Source: Klebsiella sp. BIGb0138 (GTDB lineage: Bacteria > Pseudomonadota > Gammaproteobacteria > Enterobacterales > Enterobacteriaceae). Taken from it: a DNA stretch of 64,000 nt. Every line of letters starts with the position of its first letter. Position 1 is the stretch's first letter. The notes below the pieces were generated by a model that searched no databases, was not told the origin of the DNA, and worked only from the letters and a program-made list of their open reading frames with translations. A program made the position numbers and the translations under genes. The stretch spans positions 806,001 through 870,000 of the forward strand of contig NZ_SMCV01000001.1 of assembly GCF_004342285.1 (NCBI RefSeq), in the 5' to 3' direction. Shown here in pieces: positions 23,654 to 35,496 of this stretch.

Positions 23654-24688
23654 TTACTTACTGAATGCGGCCTGGAATACGGCCACCAGCGCGTCATTCT
23701 GCGACTGGGTCAGCGTATGACCTTTCGGGTCGATGAACTGCAGACTGCTGCGGTTATCGAGATCGCCGACCTGCAGTTTGTAATCACCGGAGACCAGTTC
23801 CGGATCGCGAGCGCCCAGTTCCTGCCAGCTGCTGTCAGACAGCGGCTTGTAGGTCAGCGCCATGCTGCCCTGCGAACGGGTGCTATCCGTCACCTTCATA
23901 CCCACTTTTTCCAGGGCGCCCGGCAGACGTTGCCACACCATGTTAAACGGTGCGCGCACCACCAGCATCGGCAGACCGGTATCGTCGGCAGCGCTCTGCA
24001 CGTCGAAGGTCGCGCCGGCGTTTTTCTGCGCCGCGTTCTGCGCATTGGTGGCGTTCATGTCCAGACCTTCGGAAATGACGTTCAGCATAGAGGTGCTGTA
24101 GCGTTGCAGGGATGCCGGGTCGGATACCGGTTTCCCGGCCTGCTCAAGGTTAACCAGCTTCACGATCACCGCCTGCTGATAGCCCTGTGGTTTAACTGAG
24201 ATTTGATAGCGACCACGATACTGCTGGTCTTCATCGAGGCGATTCCATTCTACCCAGTCGGTGCTCAGCGTCTGGCTGGCATCGTCACGTTTGGTGATGA
24301 CATAGTTCTTTGACTGCACGATGCTGGCTACCTGCGCCCACAGCGAACCGCTACGACCGTTCTCCACCATCAGCGTCGCGGTATCACCGGCAAACTGGGT
24401 GCGTGCGCCGCTGACCAACGCCAGTGGCTGCGCCGGTGGCCGAATGTCCAGCGCTTTACCCACCGCGCCGTTGCTGGTCGCAACCGGAATATTATAATCG
24501 CCAACCTGAACCGGCAGAATCATGCCCGCAGGCGCGTGAAGTTCACTGAGCGGCGTAGCTTGCAGGTAAACCTCGTCGCCACCCACCTGACGTTTGTAGC
24601 GCGAATCGGAACTACAGGCCGCGAGAAGCAGGACCAATGAAACACCCGCAACCTTCGCCAGGCGCGACTTCTGTACTGAGTAAGCCAT
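23654..24688 (-). CDS. bamC: Outer membrane assembly lipoprotein BamC
   Basis: BamC (NlpB) is a lipoprotein subunit of the BAM complex that inserts beta-barrel proteins into the outer membrane. It has 344 residues. The signal [20 protein letters not shown] ends in the lipobox LLAAC, with Cys25 followed by Ser. A long unstructured N-terminal segment that contacts BamD follows, then two helix-grip domains. The C-terminus [16 protein letters not shown] matches E. coli. Start ATG at 24688 with GGGAG. It lies 16 bases downstream of dapA, in the usual dapA-bamC operon. Confidence 0.97.
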   Translation of the reverse strand: MAYSVQKSRLAKVAGVSLVLLLAACSSDSRYKRQVGGDEVYLQATPLSELHAPAGMILPVQVGDYNIPVATSNGAVGKALDIRPPAQPLALVSGARTQFAGDTATLMVENGRSGSLWAQVASIVQSKNYVITKRDDASQTLSTDWVEWNRLDEDQQYRGRYQISVKPQGYQQAVIVKLVNLEQAGKPVSDPASLQRYSTSMLNVISEGLDMNATNAQNAAQKNAGATFDVQSAADDTGLPMLVVRAPFNMVWQRLPGALEKVGMKVTDSTRSQGSMALTYKPLSDSSWQELGARDPELVSGDYKLQVGDLDNRSSLQFIDPKGHTLTQSQNDALVAVFQAAFSK

Positions 24689-24704
24689 CAAATCTCCCTA
24701 AACT

Positions 24705-25583
24705 TTACAGCAAACCGGCATGCTTCAGCGCGGCGGTGACGGCCTGAGTACCCTGTTCGGTAATCGGCGTCATCGGCAGGCGCAGCGTATCGGTTGCCAC
24801 AAGACCCAACGCCTTACATGCCCATTTCACGGGAATCGGGTTGGGTTCGACAAATAATTTTGTATGCAATGGCATCAGACGTTGGTTAATTGCACGAGCT
24901 TGCGCAAACTGGCCTTCTACTGCCAGACGGCACATTTCCGCCATGTCGCGAGCCGCCACGTTCGCCGTGACGGAAATCACGCCGTGACCGCCGAGCTGCA
25001 TAAAGTCCATCCCGGTGGCATCATCGCCGCTCAACAGAATAAAGTCATCTGAAACCAGCTCTTTGATCTGGTGAACACGACTTAAGTTCCCCGTCGCTTC
25101 CTTAATACCAATAATATTTTTTACTTCCGCCAGACGCCCGACGGTTTCCGGCAGCATATCGCAACCGGTACGGGACGGCACATTATACAGAATTTGCGGC
25201 AGGTCGGTGTGTTCTGCGATAGCTTTAAAGTGTTGGAACAGACCTTCCTGGGTCGGACGGTTGTAATAAGGGGTGACCGTCAGGCAGCCGACGACGCCGC
25301 TATTGTTAAACCGTTTCGTCAGGCTAATCGCCTCTGCGGTTGCATTGGCTCCGGTACCCGCGATAACCGGGATACGCCCGTCAGCCAGTTCAAGCGTCAT
25401 CATCACGACATCGCCATGTTCTTCATGGCTCAGGGTCGCAGACTCTCCGGTAGTCCCTACCGAAACGATCGCCGAGGTTCCGCTGGCGACATGGTAATCA
25501 ATCAGTTTTTTCAGGCTTGACCGGCAGACATTACCGTTTTCATCCATCGGCGTGACAAGCGCTACAATACTTCCCGTGAACAT
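24705..25583 (-). CDS. dapA: 4-hydroxy-tetrahydrodipicolinate synthase
   Basis: DapA condenses pyruvate with aspartate semialdehyde, the first step of the lysine/diaminopimelate branch. It has 292 residues. The Schiff-base Lys lies in [10 protein letters not shown] near residue 161, the catalytic Tyr in [11 protein letters not shown] near 133, and the Thr pair in GTTGES near 43-45. The start is the ATG at 25583 with GAGGAT 7 bases upstream. It heads the dapA-bamC operon and is divergent from gcvR. DapA and dapE in this window act in the same pathway. Confidence 0.97.
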   Translation of the reverse strand: MFTGSIVALVTPMDENGNVCRSSLKKLIDYHVASGTSAIVSVGTTGESATLSHEEHGDVVMMTLELADGRIPVIAGTGANATAEAISLTKRFNNSGVVGCLTVTPYYNRPTQEGLFQHFKAIAEHTDLPQILYNVPSRTGCDMLPETVGRLAEVKNIIGIKEATGNLSRVHQIKELVSDDFILLSGDDATGMDFMQLGGHGVISVTANVAARDMAEMCRLAVEGQFAQARAINQRLMPLHTKLFVEPNPIPVKWACKALGLVATDTLRLPMTPITEQGTQAVTAALKHAGLL

Positions 25584-25736
25584 GGGCCATCCTCAGAGCA
25601 GAAGTGCGACAAGATTCTCAATGTTACGTTTGGTGCCGTAATAAAAGCAAGAGACCCGATGCCATCAGGGATGTTGTATGCCGGTTTTTTTTATGCTTTC
25701 CTAATGTTACCTCACCTTTTTGAAGGAAGAACAGGT

Positions 25737-26306
25737 TTGACCGCCTCATTACAACACTATCTGGTTATTACCGCTTTGGGCGCTGACCGTCCCGGCATCG
25801 TGAACACTATCACCCGCCACGTCAGCAGCTGCGGCTGTAATATCGAAGACAGCCGGCTGGCCATGCTTGGTGACGAATTTACGTTTATCATGCTGCTTTC
25901 AGGTTCATGGAATGCGATTACGCTTATCGAATCGACCCTGCCGCTGAAAGGAGCCGAGCTGGATTTGCTGATCGTAATGAAGCGCACGACCGCGCGGCCT
26001 CCTCAGGCCATGCCAAACACCGTCTGGGTCCAGGTTGAGGTACCTGACTCGCCACATATTATCGAGCGTTTCACTGCCCTTTTTGATACGTGGAATATGA
26101 ACATTGCCGAGCTGGTTTCTCGTACTCAGGTCAGCGGCGATGACGATTCAGCGCAGTTATTTATCCAGATAACCGCACACAGCCCGGCAACACAAAATGC
26201 AGCAAATATCGAACAAGCGTTCAAAGCCCTATGTACAGAATTGAACGCACAAGGCAGTATTAACATCGTTAATTATTCACAGCATGATGAACAGGATGGA
26301 GTTTGA
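25737..26306 (+). CDS. gcvR: Glycine cleavage system transcriptional repressor GcvR (TTG start)
   Basis: GcvR binds and antagonises the activator GcvA when glycine is scarce, keeping the gcvTHP operon off. It has 189 residues. Two ACT domains are visible: the first from HYLVITALGADRPGIVNTIT and the second from VWVQVEVPDSPHIIERF. I start it at TTG 25737 because alignment with E. coli GcvR ends there and GAAGGAAG lies 9 bases upstream. In-frame candidates further upstream lack homology. It ends 3 bases before bcp, so the two are likely co-transcribed. Confidence 0.92.
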   Translation: MTASLQHYLVITALGADRPGIVNTITRHVSSCGCNIEDSRLAMLGDEFTFIMLLSGSWNAITLIESTLPLKGAELDLLIVMKRTTARPPQAMPNTVWVQVEVPDSPHIIERFTALFDTWNMNIAELVSRTQVSGDDDSAQLFIQITAHSPATQNAANIEQAFKALCTELNAQGSINIVNYSQHDEQDGV

Positions 26307-26309
26307 GTA

Positions 26310-26780
26310 ATGAATCCACTGAAAGCCGGTGATATTGCACCGAAATTTAGCTTACCAGACCAGGACGGCGAGGAAGTAAATTTGACCGACTTCCAGGGAC
26401 AGCGTGTTCTGGTTTATTTTTACCCGAAAGCCATGACCCCCGGTTGTACCGTCCAGGCCTGCGGCCTGCGCGATAACATGGATGACTTAAAAAAAGCGGG
26501 TGTTGAGGTCCTGGGTATCAGTACCGATAAACCAGAAAAACTCTCCCGTTTCGCCGAAAAAGAGTTGCTGAACTTCACGCTGCTGTCTGATGAAAATCAT
26601 CAGGTGTGCGAGCAGTTTGGCGTCTGGGGCGAAAAATCGTTTATGGGGAAAACCTATGATGGTATTCACCGCATTAGTTTCCTGATCGATACCGACGGTA
26701 AAGTCGAACACGTATTTGATAACTTTAAAACCAGTAATCACCACGACGTGGTGCTGAACTGGCTGAAAGAAAACGGCTAA
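26310..26780 (+). CDS. bcp: Thioredoxin-dependent thiol peroxidase (bacterioferritin comigratory protein)
   Basis: An atypical 2-Cys peroxiredoxin that reduces hydroperoxides with thioredoxin in the cytoplasm. It has 156 residues. The peroxidatic Cys sits in TPGCTVQACGLRD at position 46, with the resolving Cys five residues on, as in the E. coli enzyme. FYPKAMTPGCT replaces the more general FYP-x-D-x-TPGCT of the family. ATG 26310 follows the gcvR stop by 3 bases. A terminator follows. Confidence 0.96.
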   Translation: MNPLKAGDIAPKFSLPDQDGEEVNLTDFQGQRVLVYFYPKAMTPGCTVQACGLRDNMDDLKKAGVEVLGISTDKPEKLSRFAEKELLNFTLLSDENHQVCEQFGVWGEKSFMGKTYDGIHRISFLIDTDGKVEHVFDNFKTSNHHDVVLNWLKENG

Positions 26781-26796
26781 CGCGCGAGCAAACGCC

Positions 26797-26830
26797 GGAC
26801 GCCGGGGAGTGAATCACTGACCCGGCGTCC
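26797..26830. terminator. Bidirectional hairpin between bcp and perM
   Basis: GGACGCCGGG and CCCGGCGTCC form a perfect 10-bp stem with a 14-base loop between two convergent genes. An AAAC on the left and GTTT on the right extend it. T-tracts are short, so it may act more as an mRNA stabiliser than a strong terminator. Confidence 0.6.
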
Positions 26831-26861
26831 GTTTGAATGCGTATGTTGGCAAGGCGTAAGG

Positions 26862-27929
26862 CTATTTCTCATCTTCCGCAATCAGGCCATCCGGCCAGGC
26901 ATGTACCACCGCTTTGATTAACGTCGCCAGCGGAATCGCAAAGAACACGCCCCAGAATCCCCACAGGCCGCCGAAGATCACCACCGACAGAATAATGACC
27001 AGCGGATGCAGGTTAACGGCTTCCGAAAACAGTACCGGCACCAGCAGATTACCGTCCAGCCCCTGAATAATCAGGTACACCGCAAACAGGCTCCAGAACT
27101 CCGGACCCGCGCCAAACTGAAACAGCGCCACGCCGACCACCGGAATGGTCACCACGAAGGCGCCGATATAGGGAATCAGGACCGAGAAGCCAACCAGCAC
27201 CGCCAGCAGTAGCGAATAGTTGAGATCGAAGAGGATAAAGCCAATCCACGTCGCTACGCCGACGACGATCATCTCCAGCACCTTACCGCGGATGTAGTTG
27301 GTAATCTGCTGGTTCATCTCTTTCCACACCTGCCCCGCCAGCCCACGGTTGCGCGGCAGCACGCGGCGCACGGCATTCAACATCTGCTCTTTGTCTTTTA
27401 ACAGGAAGAACACCATTAACGGCACCAGCACCAGATAGACCGCCAGGGTCAGCAGCCCCACCAACGAGGCCAGGGAGTATTTGACCACCGAGTCGCCAAC
27501 GGTCAGCACGCGGTTACGCATATTGTCCGCCATGGCGTCGATAATGCCGGCATCCATCAGCGCCGGATAGCGGCGTGGCACCGTCGCGGCAAAATCGGAG
27601 AGTTTATTGAGCATCCCGGGCATATCGCGAATCAGATAGATCCCCTGCTGCCAGGCGACGGGCATCACCACAAACGCCATCAGTAGCAAAATGCCCACAA
27701 ACAAAATCAGTACGAACGAGGTAGCCCAGGTTCGCGATAACCCCACGCGCTCCAGGCGGACGGTTGGCCATTCCAGCAGATAAGCCAGCACAATAGCGAC
27801 CAGTAAAGGCGCCAGCAGGCCGCTGAAAAAGAACATGATGCCGAACCCGGCCAGCAAAATAACCAACAGCGCTATCGCCTCCGGATCGCTGAACCGGCGA
27901 CGGTACCACTGCATTAACATCTCAAGCAT
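26862..27929 (-). CDS. perM: AI-2E family transporter PerM
   Basis: A 355-residue inner-membrane permease of the AI-2 exporter family (DUF20), role unproven. About seven to eight hydrophobic segments are visible, in clusters at residues 18-60, 70-90, 155-180 and 215-335. The conserved loop [20 protein letters not shown] lies in the middle. The C-terminal [19 protein letters not shown] is a family signature. Start ATG 27929 ([13 protein letters not shown]); a longer upstream open frame has no homology. It is divergent from bepA. Confidence 0.94.
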   Translation of the reverse strand: MLEMLMQWYRRRFSDPEAIALLVILLAGFGIMFFFSGLLAPLLVAIVLAYLLEWPTVRLERVGLSRTWATSFVLILFVGILLLMAFVVMPVAWQQGIYLIRDMPGMLNKLSDFAATVPRRYPALMDAGIIDAMADNMRNRVLTVGDSVVKYSLASLVGLLTLAVYLVLVPLMVFFLLKDKEQMLNAVRRVLPRNRGLAGQVWKEMNQQITNYIRGKVLEMIVVGVATWIGFILFDLNYSLLLAVLVGFSVLIPYIGAFVVTIPVVGVALFQFGAGPEFWSLFAVYLIIQGLDGNLLVPVLFSEAVNLHPLVIILSVVIFGGLWGFWGVFFAIPLATLIKAVVHAWPDGLIAEDEK

Positions 27930-28093
27930 AAACCCTTCCATGAAGCGCGAAGCCGCAAAACTGTGGGAATTGTATCTAAATGTCACCAGAAAGACTTCGC
28001 TTTTATTAGCAAAGCCACAAACATTCACCCCGCCGTGAAGATCATATTTTCAATAGCCCCAACGCCAGCTAAACTCGCAGGACGCGCGGATAT

Positions 28094-28121
28094 GGAACAT
28101 TACGCCGCCCTATCGGTCAAA
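28094..28121 (+). promoter_or_regulatory. Sigma-E promoter of bepA
   Basis: GGAACAT at 28094-28100, a 16-base spacer and TCAAA at 28117-28121 match the sigma-E consensus (GGAACTT, 16, TCAAA) with one mismatch. It lies 30 bases upstream of the bepA ATG. E. coli bepA (yfgC) is a known sigma-E regulon member. Confidence 0.8.
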
Positions 28122-28151
28122 CTGGCACACCCACATTACAGGACAGAGGTT

Positions 28152-29615
28152 ATGTTCAGGCAGTTAAAGAAAACGCTGGTGGCAACCGTCATAGCGTCGC
28201 TGACGCTGGGTTCGATTTTGCCTGCTTTTGCTGACCCCGCAGATACTCTGCCAGATATGGGCACCTCTGCAGGAAGCACGCTCTCCATTGGCCAGGAAAT
28301 GCAGATGGGGGATTACTATGTGCGCCAGCTACGCGGTAGCGCGCCATTAATCAACGACCCTCTGCTGGTGCAATATATTAATGGCTTAGGGATGCGTCTG
28401 GTTGCCCACGCCAACTCGGTGCGCACCCCTTTTCACTTCTACCTGATTAACAACGACCAGATTAACGCCTTCGCCTTCTTTGGCGGCAACGTGGTGCTAC
28501 ACTCCGCCCTCTTCCGCTATTCAGATACCGAAAGCGAGCTGGCATCGGTGATGGCGCACGAAATCTCACACGTGACGCAGCGCCATCTTGCGCGCGCGAT
28601 GGAAGACCAGAAACGCAACGCCCCGCTGACCTGGGTCGGGGCGCTGGGCTCTATTCTGCTGGCGATGGCCAGCCCGCAGGCGGGTATGGCGGCCCTGACC
28701 GGTACGCTGGCGGGGAGCCAACAGGGTCTGATCAGCTTTACCCGGCAGAATGAAGAAGAGGCTGACCGCATCGGGATTCAGGTGCTGCAGCGCTCCGGTT
28801 TTGATCCGCAGGCGATGCCGGCCTTTATGAGTAAGCTGCTCGACCAGTCGCGCTACTCCACCCGCCCACCGGAAATGTTGCTGACTCACCCCCTGCCGGA
28901 AAGCCGTCTGTCCGATGCCCGCAACCGCGCCAACCAGATGCGTCCGGTGGTTGTCCAGTCCTCCGCCGATTTTTATCTCGCCAAGGCGCGGACCCTGGGC
29001 ATGTATAACTCCGGGGAAAATAAGCTCGGCGATGATTTGCTGAACGCCTGGGCGAAAGGCAATATCCGCGAGCAGCACGCCGCCCAGTACGGGCGTGCGC
29101 TGCTGGCCATGGGCAGCAATAACTACGATCTGGCGCGTAAAACGCTGCAGCCATTGCTGAGCGCCGAACCGCAAAACGCCTGGTACCTCGACCTGGCCAC
29201 CGATATCGATCTCGGGCAGAAGAAAACGGCCGAGGCGATTAATCGCCTGAAAAATGCCCGCGAAATCCGCACCAACCCGGTTCTGCAGCTGAACCTCGCC
29301 AACGCCTACCTGCAGGGTGGCCAACCGGCAGAAGCGGAAAAAATTCTCAACCGCTACACCTTTAATAATAAGGATGACGGCAACGGCTGGGATCTGCTGG
29401 CGCAGTCAGAAGCGGCGCTCGGCCATCGCGATCAGGAGCTGGCGGCTCGCGCGGAAGGAATGGCGCTGGTAGGCCAGCTCGATCAGGCGATTACGCTGCT
29501 GAGCAGCGCCAGTTCGCAGGTGAAATTGGGCAGTTTGCAGCAGGCTCGCTACGATGCCCGTATCGATCAGCTGCGCCAGCTGCAGGCGCGATTCCGCCCC
29601 TATCAAAAAATGTAA
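28152..29615 (+). CDS. bepA: Beta-barrel assembly-enhancing metalloprotease BepA
   Basis: A periplasmic M48 zinc metalloprotease/chaperone that promotes LptD maturation and degrades stalled outer-membrane proteins. It has 487 residues. A Sec signal ends at LPAFA near residue 27. The catalytic motif HEISH is at about residue 136 with the third ligand Glu in EEEADRIG near 200. The C-terminal 170 residues are TPR repeats. ATG at 28152 follows AGAGGTT. It has a sigma-E promoter 30 bases upstream and is followed after 9 bases by yfgD. Confidence 0.97.
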   Translation: MFRQLKKTLVATVIASLTLGSILPAFADPADTLPDMGTSAGSTLSIGQEMQMGDYYVRQLRGSAPLINDPLLVQYINGLGMRLVAHANSVRTPFHFYLINNDQINAFAFFGGNVVLHSALFRYSDTESELASVMAHEISHVTQRHLARAMEDQKRNAPLTWVGALGSILLAMASPQAGMAALTGTLAGSQQGLISFTRQNEEEADRIGIQVLQRSGFDPQAMPAFMSKLLDQSRYSTRPPEMLLTHPLPESRLSDARNRANQMRPVVVQSSADFYLAKARTLGMYNSGENKLGDDLLNAWAKGNIREQHAAQYGRALLAMGSNNYDLARKTLQPLLSAEPQNAWYLDLATDIDLGQKKTAEAINRLKNAREIRTNPVLQLNLANAYLQGGQPAEAEKILNRYTFNNKDDGNGWDLLAQSEAALGHRDQELAARAEGMALVGQLDQAITLLSSASSQVKLGSLQQARYDARIDQLRQLQARFRPYQKM

Positions 29616-29624
29616 GGAGACGAC

Positions 29625-29984
29625 ATGTCTGACGCGGTAAAAATCTACCATAACCCTCGCTGCTCCAAGAGCCGCGACACCTTAAGCCTGCTGAAGGCTA
29701 ACGGTATCGACCCTGAAGTTGTGCTCTACCTGGAGACGCCGCCGGATGCCGCCACGCTGCGTCAGCTGTTGAAAATGCTGGGAATGGTGAGCGCTCGTGA
29801 ACTGATGCGCCAAAAGGAAGATCTGTATAAATCTCTGAACCTCGCCGACCCCCAGCTCAGCGAAGATGCGCTGATTCAGGCCATCGTCGATAACCCGAAG
29901 CTGATGGAGCGGCCTGTCGTCGTCAGTCACGGCCAGGCGCGGATCGGCCGGCCGCCGGAGCAGGTACTGGAAATCGTTAACTGA
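29625..29984 (+). CDS. yfgD: Arsenate reductase-like protein YfgD
   Basis: A 119-residue thioredoxin-fold protein of the ArsC glutaredoxin-dependent family. The catalytic Cys12 sits in YHNPRCSKSRDTL. A supporting Arg lies in the LMERPVVV block near residue 94 and another in ARIGRPPE. True arsenate reductases of the ars operon have about 140 residues. This chromosomal orthologue of E. coli YfgD has no ars genes nearby, so an arsenic role is not shown. AAGGAG lies upstream of the ATG. It is probably co-transcribed with bepA. Confidence 0.92.
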   Translation: MSDAVKIYHNPRCSKSRDTLSLLKANGIDPEVVLYLETPPDAATLRQLLKMLGMVSARELMRQKEDLYKSLNLADPQLSEDALIQAIVDNPKLMERPVVVSHGQARIGRPPEQVLEIVN

Positions 29985-29990
29985 GCGCAT

Positions 29991-30018
29991 GCGCCATCGC
30001 GGTAACCGATGATGGCGC
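29991..30018. terminator. Hairpin between yfgD and hda
   Basis: GCGCCATC and GATGGCGC pair around a 12-base loop in the gap between convergent yfgD and hda. There is no T-run. It could be a weak bidirectional terminator. Confidence 0.4.
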
Positions 30019-30054
30019 AGCGAAGGGATGCGGAAATGCAGCGCCCCGGCCCGA

Positions 30055-30756
30055 CTAGAGCCTGAGGATCTCTTTCACGAAGGGGATCGTCAGTTTGCGC
30101 TGCGCGGTAATCGAGGCGTGATCGAGCTGATCGAGCGTCATAAAGAGCGAACGCATTTCACGGTCTAAGCGCTTAAGCAGGAAACGGCAGACGTCTTCCG
30201 GCATCTCAAACCCCCGCAGGCGCGCGCGAAGCTGTAGCGCCTGCAGCTTATCTTCATCCGACAGCGGCTGCAGCTTATAGATTTGCCCCCAGTCGAGGCG
30301 CGACGCCAGATCCGGCAGACCAAGATTAAGCTGGCGGGGCGGACAATCGCCGGTGATCAGTAAACGGGTTTTCCCCGATTCGAGGATCCGATTATACAGA
30401 TTGAAGATCGCCATTTCCCACGGCTCATCGCCAGCCACGCACTCGATATTATCAATGCACACCAGCGAAAGCTGCTCCATCCCGTCAAGAACTTCCGGAA
30501 CAAACCACGTACGCTTATCCAGCGGGACATAGCCCACCGCATCGCCGCGTTGGGAAAGCTCCGCACAGGCGGCGTGTAACAGGTGACTGCGCCCCGCGCC
30601 TTCGCGTGACCAGATATAGATGTACCCGCTATGCTCCTGCCGCAGAACATTCTGTAAGGCAGCAAGAAGAGAAGGGTTACCCCCCGGCCAAAAACTCGCG
30701 AAAGTTTCATCGTCGGGAAGATACAGTGGCAGAGAGAGCTGTGCCGGTGCGTTCAG
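30055..30756 (-). CDS. hda: DnaA regulatory inactivator Hda (CTG start)
   Basis: Hda is an AAA+ DnaA paralogue that, bound to the DNA-loaded sliding clamp, triggers hydrolysis of DnaA-ATP (RIDA) to limit initiation. It has 233 residues. The frame begins at CTG 30756, giving [17 protein letters not shown], which includes the clamp-binding motif QLSLPL. The E. coli protein is reported to start at CUG in the same place. ATG or GTG starts further in would delete this motif. AAA+ elements follow: [10 protein letters not shown] (Walker A), [12 protein letters not shown] (Walker B), [15 protein letters not shown] (sensor/box VII). GAGGT lies 6 bases before the CTG. It is downstream of uraA. Confidence 0.95.
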   Translation of the reverse strand: MNAPAQLSLPLYLPDDETFASFWPGGNPSLLAALQNVLRQEHSGYIYIWSREGAGRSHLLHAACAELSQRGDAVGYVPLDKRTWFVPEVLDGMEQLSLVCIDNIECVAGDEPWEMAIFNLYNRILESGKTRLLITGDCPPRQLNLGLPDLASRLDWGQIYKLQPLSDEDKLQALQLRARLRGFEMPEDVCRFLLKRLDREMRSLFMTLDQLDHASITAQRKLTIPFVKEILRL

Positions 30757-30770
30757 ATGGACCTCATCAT
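30753..30770 (-). other. Five-codon ORF overlapping the hda start
   Basis: On the minus strand ATG ATG AGG TCC ATC TGA lies directly upstream of hda. Its TGA overlaps the hda CTG by two bases (CTGA). Ribosomes finishing it would be placed at the hda start, so it could couple or limit hda translation. Whether it is translated is not known. Confidence 0.4.
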
Positions 30771-30821
30771 AGGCTTACAGAAAAACGCGAAGAGTTTATC
30801 ACGAAGTATGCCTCGAGAGAA

Positions 30822-30842
30822 CCGGGCGGGATCGCCGCCCGG
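30822..30842 (-). terminator. Hairpin downstream of uraA
   Basis: CCGGGCGG-GATCG-CCGCCCGG is a perfect 8-bp GC stem beginning 9 bases after the uraA stop on the minus strand and before hda. No T-run follows. It may attenuate rather than end upp-uraA transcription. Confidence 0.5.
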
Positions 30843-30850
30843 ATGCAGGA

Positions 30851-32140
30851 TCAGGGTTTGCCGTTTTCACTATCGGCCGCATCCAGAACCACCTCTTCCG
30901 GACGCAGGACGCTGATGAGTTTGAAGATCAGGCTCAGGCCGACGCCGACAATGGTCGCCAGCGCCATCCCTTTCAGTTCCGCCGCCCCGATATGCACCTT
31001 GGCGCCGCTGACGCCAATGATCAGAATAACGGAGGTCAGGATCAGGTTCTGCGCCTTGTTGTAATCGACTTTCGACTCGATCAACACGCGAATACCGGAC
31101 GCGCCGATCACCCCGTAGAGCAGCAGCGAAACGCCGCCCATCACCGGCAGCGGGATAATCTGGATCGCCGCCGCCAGCTTGCCGACGCAGGAGAGCAGAA
31201 TCGCGAAGATCGCCGCCCCGCCGATAACCCAGGTACTGTAGACGCGGGTGATTGCCATCACGCCGATATTCTCGCCGTAGGTGGTGTTAGGCGTCGATCC
31301 GAAGAAGCCGGAGATCATCGTCGACAGACCGTTCGCAAACATCGAACGATGCAGACCCGGGTCGCGGATCAGATCTTTTTTAACGATATTAGCCGTCACC
31401 ACCAGGTGACCGACGTGCTCGGCGATGACCACCAGCGCGGCGGGCAGGATGGTGAAGATAGCAAACCACTCAAAACGCGGGGTATAGAAGGTCGGCAGCG
31501 CGAACCAGTGCGCCTCGGCAATCGGCGTGGTATCGACAACCCCCATCACAAACGAGAGCGCGTAGCCCACCAGCACGCCGATAAGAATCGGGATAATCGC
31601 CATGAAGCCGCGGAACAGGACCGAACCAAACACCGTCACGCCGAGCGTGACCATCGAGATGATAATGGTTTTGCTGTCAGGAGATTGCCCTTCCGCCGGC
31701 AGCAGGCCGGCCATATTAGCCGCCACCCCGGCCAGCTCCAGGCCGATAACCGCGACAATCGCCCCCATCGCGGCTGGCGGGAACATCACATCCAGCCACC
31801 CGGTTCCGGCTCTTTTCACAATAAAGGAGACGAGGCAGAACAGCGCGCCGCACATAATGAAGCCGCCCAGCGCCACTTCATAGCCCAGCGGTAACAGCAG
31901 CAGTACCGGAGAAATAAAGGCAAAGCTCGACCCCAGGTATGCCGGAATTTTCCCCTTACAGATGCAAAGGTACAGCAGCGTCCCGAGGCCGTTAAACAAC
32001 AGGACGGTAGCCGGGTTAATATGAAACAGGACCGGCACCAGTACCGTTGCGCCAAACATAGCGAACAGATGTTGCAAACTAAGCGGAATTGTCTGTAAAA
32101 GCGGCGGTCTTTCACTCACCCCGATGGCACGGCGCGTCAT
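30851..32140 (-). CDS. uraA: Uracil:proton symporter UraA
   Basis: Inner-membrane NCS2-family uracil permease of 429 residues, almost identical to E. coli UraA whose structure is known (14 membrane segments in two inverted repeats). Uracil-binding Glu residues are visible in VIAEHVGHL near residue 241 and in TTYGENIGVMA near residue 290. It starts at ATG 32140 (MTRRAIGVSERP). It lies 96 bases downstream of upp, with a terminator-like hairpin in between, giving the upp-uraA salvage operon. Confidence 0.97.
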   Translation of the reverse strand: MTRRAIGVSERPPLLQTIPLSLQHLFAMFGATVLVPVLFHINPATVLLFNGLGTLLYLCICKGKIPAYLGSSFAFISPVLLLLPLGYEVALGGFIMCGALFCLVSFIVKRAGTGWLDVMFPPAAMGAIVAVIGLELAGVAANMAGLLPAEGQSPDSKTIIISMVTLGVTVFGSVLFRGFMAIIPILIGVLVGYALSFVMGVVDTTPIAEAHWFALPTFYTPRFEWFAIFTILPAALVVIAEHVGHLVVTANIVKKDLIRDPGLHRSMFANGLSTMISGFFGSTPNTTYGENIGVMAITRVYSTWVIGGAAIFAILLSCVGKLAAAIQIIPLPVMGGVSLLLYGVIGASGIRVLIESKVDYNKAQNLILTSVILIIGVSGAKVHIGAAELKGMALATIVGVGLSLIFKLISVLRPEEVVLDAADSENGKP

Positions 32141-32190
32141 GGCGTTTTCCTCTAAGAGTCGTTTATTAGTTGCTGTGAGTTTGTTTTATT

Positions 32191-32220
32191 CAAAAAAAAG
32201 CCGACTGTTAAAGTCGGCTT
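32191..32220 (-). terminator. Terminator/attenuator between upp and uraA
   Basis: On the minus strand AAGCCGACT-TTAAC-AGTCGGCTT is followed by a run of eight T. It lies 17 bases after the upp stop and upstream of uraA, so it would reduce uraA relative to upp. Confidence 0.88.
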
Positions 32221-32236
32221 CTTATTATTCATTCAA

Positions 32237-32863
32237 TTACTTGGTACCAAAAATCTTATCGCCGGCATCGCCGAGCCCTGGAATAATATATCCGTGCTCG
32301 TTGAGGCCCTGGTCAATGGAGGCGGTATACATCTCAACGTCCGGGTGCGCTTTCTCCAGCGCGGCAATCCCTTCCGGAGCGGCAACCAGCACCAGCACCT
32401 TAATGCTGGAGCAGCCCGCTTTTTTCAGCAGGTCGATAGTGGCGATCATCGAACCGCCGGTTGCCAGCATCGGGTCAACCACCAGCGCCATACGCTCGTC
32501 GATGTTCGACACCAGCTTCTGGAAATAGGGCACCGGCTCGAGGGTCTCTTCGTCACGATAGACGCCCACGACGCTGATGCGCGCGCTCGGGACGTGTTCC
32601 AGAACCCCTTCCATCATCCCGAGACCCGCGCGCAGAATCGGCACAACGGTAATTTTCTTACCTTTGATCTGCTCGATTTCTACCGGGCCATTCCAGCCTT
32701 CAATGGTGACTCTCTCGGTCTCCAGATCGGCGGTGGCTTCATACGTCAGTAAGCTACCAACCTCTGAGGCGAGTTCACGGAAGCGTTTGGTGCTGATGTC
32801 GTGCTCACGCATCAGGCCCAGCTTGTGTTTGACGAGCGGGTGTTTCACTTCCACAATCTTCAT
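32237..32863 (-). CDS. upp: Uracil phosphoribosyltransferase
   Basis: Upp converts uracil and PRPP to UMP in pyrimidine salvage. It has 208 residues. The PRPP-binding loop is visible as [15 protein letters not shown] near residues 130-144, and the uracil-binding [11 protein letters not shown] lies near the C-terminus. ATG at 32863 with GAGGAGAAAG upstream. Its promoter shows the UTP-sensing start GATTTTTTTTG. It is followed by a terminator and uraA. Confidence 0.97.
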   Translation of the reverse strand: MKIVEVKHPLVKHKLGLMREHDISTKRFRELASEVGSLLTYEATADLETERVTIEGWNGPVEIEQIKGKKITVVPILRAGLGMMEGVLEHVPSARISVVGVYRDEETLEPVPYFQKLVSNIDERMALVVDPMLATGGSMIATIDLLKKAGCSSIKVLVLVAAPEGIAALEKAHPDVEMYTASIDQGLNEHGYIIPGLGDAGDKIFGTK

Positions 32864-32889
32864 TCTCTTTCTCCTCTGAGGGGCAGCCA

Positions 32890-32911
32890 CAAAAAAAATC
32901 GCGGGATTATA
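32890..32911 (-). promoter_or_regulatory. upp promoter with reiterative-transcription start
   Basis: On the minus strand a perfect -10 TATAAT (32911-32906) is followed by CCCGC and then GATTTTTTTTG. The initially transcribed run of eight T matches the E. coli upp and codBA promoters. There, high UTP causes slippage at the U-run and abortive products, so expression rises when UTP falls. No good -35 hexamer is visible. Confidence 0.88.
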
Positions 32912-32999
32912 CCGCTTTTTTCCATTTGCGCCATAGCCGATATGTTTGACCGGGATCAACCAAAATGCTTTGCGCTGCCTGAGCCAGTATAAAACAAAA

Positions 33000-33025
33000 T
33001 AAAAAAACCCCGCACCGGCGGGGTT
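33000..33025 (-). terminator. Terminator of bglK-bglA
   Basis: On the minus strand AACCCCGC-CGGT-GCGGGGTT is followed by TTTTTTTATTTTG, 20 bases past the bglA stop. It insulates the downstream upp promoter. Confidence 0.92.
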
Positions 33026-33045
33026 GAACGAGAGTTATCGATGAT

Positions 33046-35380
<2,335 letters not shown>

Positions 35381-35439
35381 CGCGTCCCTCCCTCCTGAAT
35401 CCCCACGGAATCTACGTTCGGCTCTCCTGATAAAAAAAA

Positions 35440-35451
35440 GAAACCGGTTTC
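35440..35451. promoter_or_regulatory. AscG-like operator O1 of bglK-bglA
   Basis: GAAACCGGTTTC is a perfect 12-bp palindrome with the central CG step typical of LacI/GalR-family operators. It matches the palindrome reported for E. coli AscG, repressor of the beta-glucoside ascFB operon. It lies 60 bases before the bglK start. On the minus strand TTGCCT and CATCAT, 17 bases apart, just upstream of it could be the promoter, placing the operator near the transcription start. Confidence 0.7.
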
Positions 35452-35496
35452 AGTGGCATGATGGCGATTCCCACTTACCGAGGCAAGCACAAGGAT

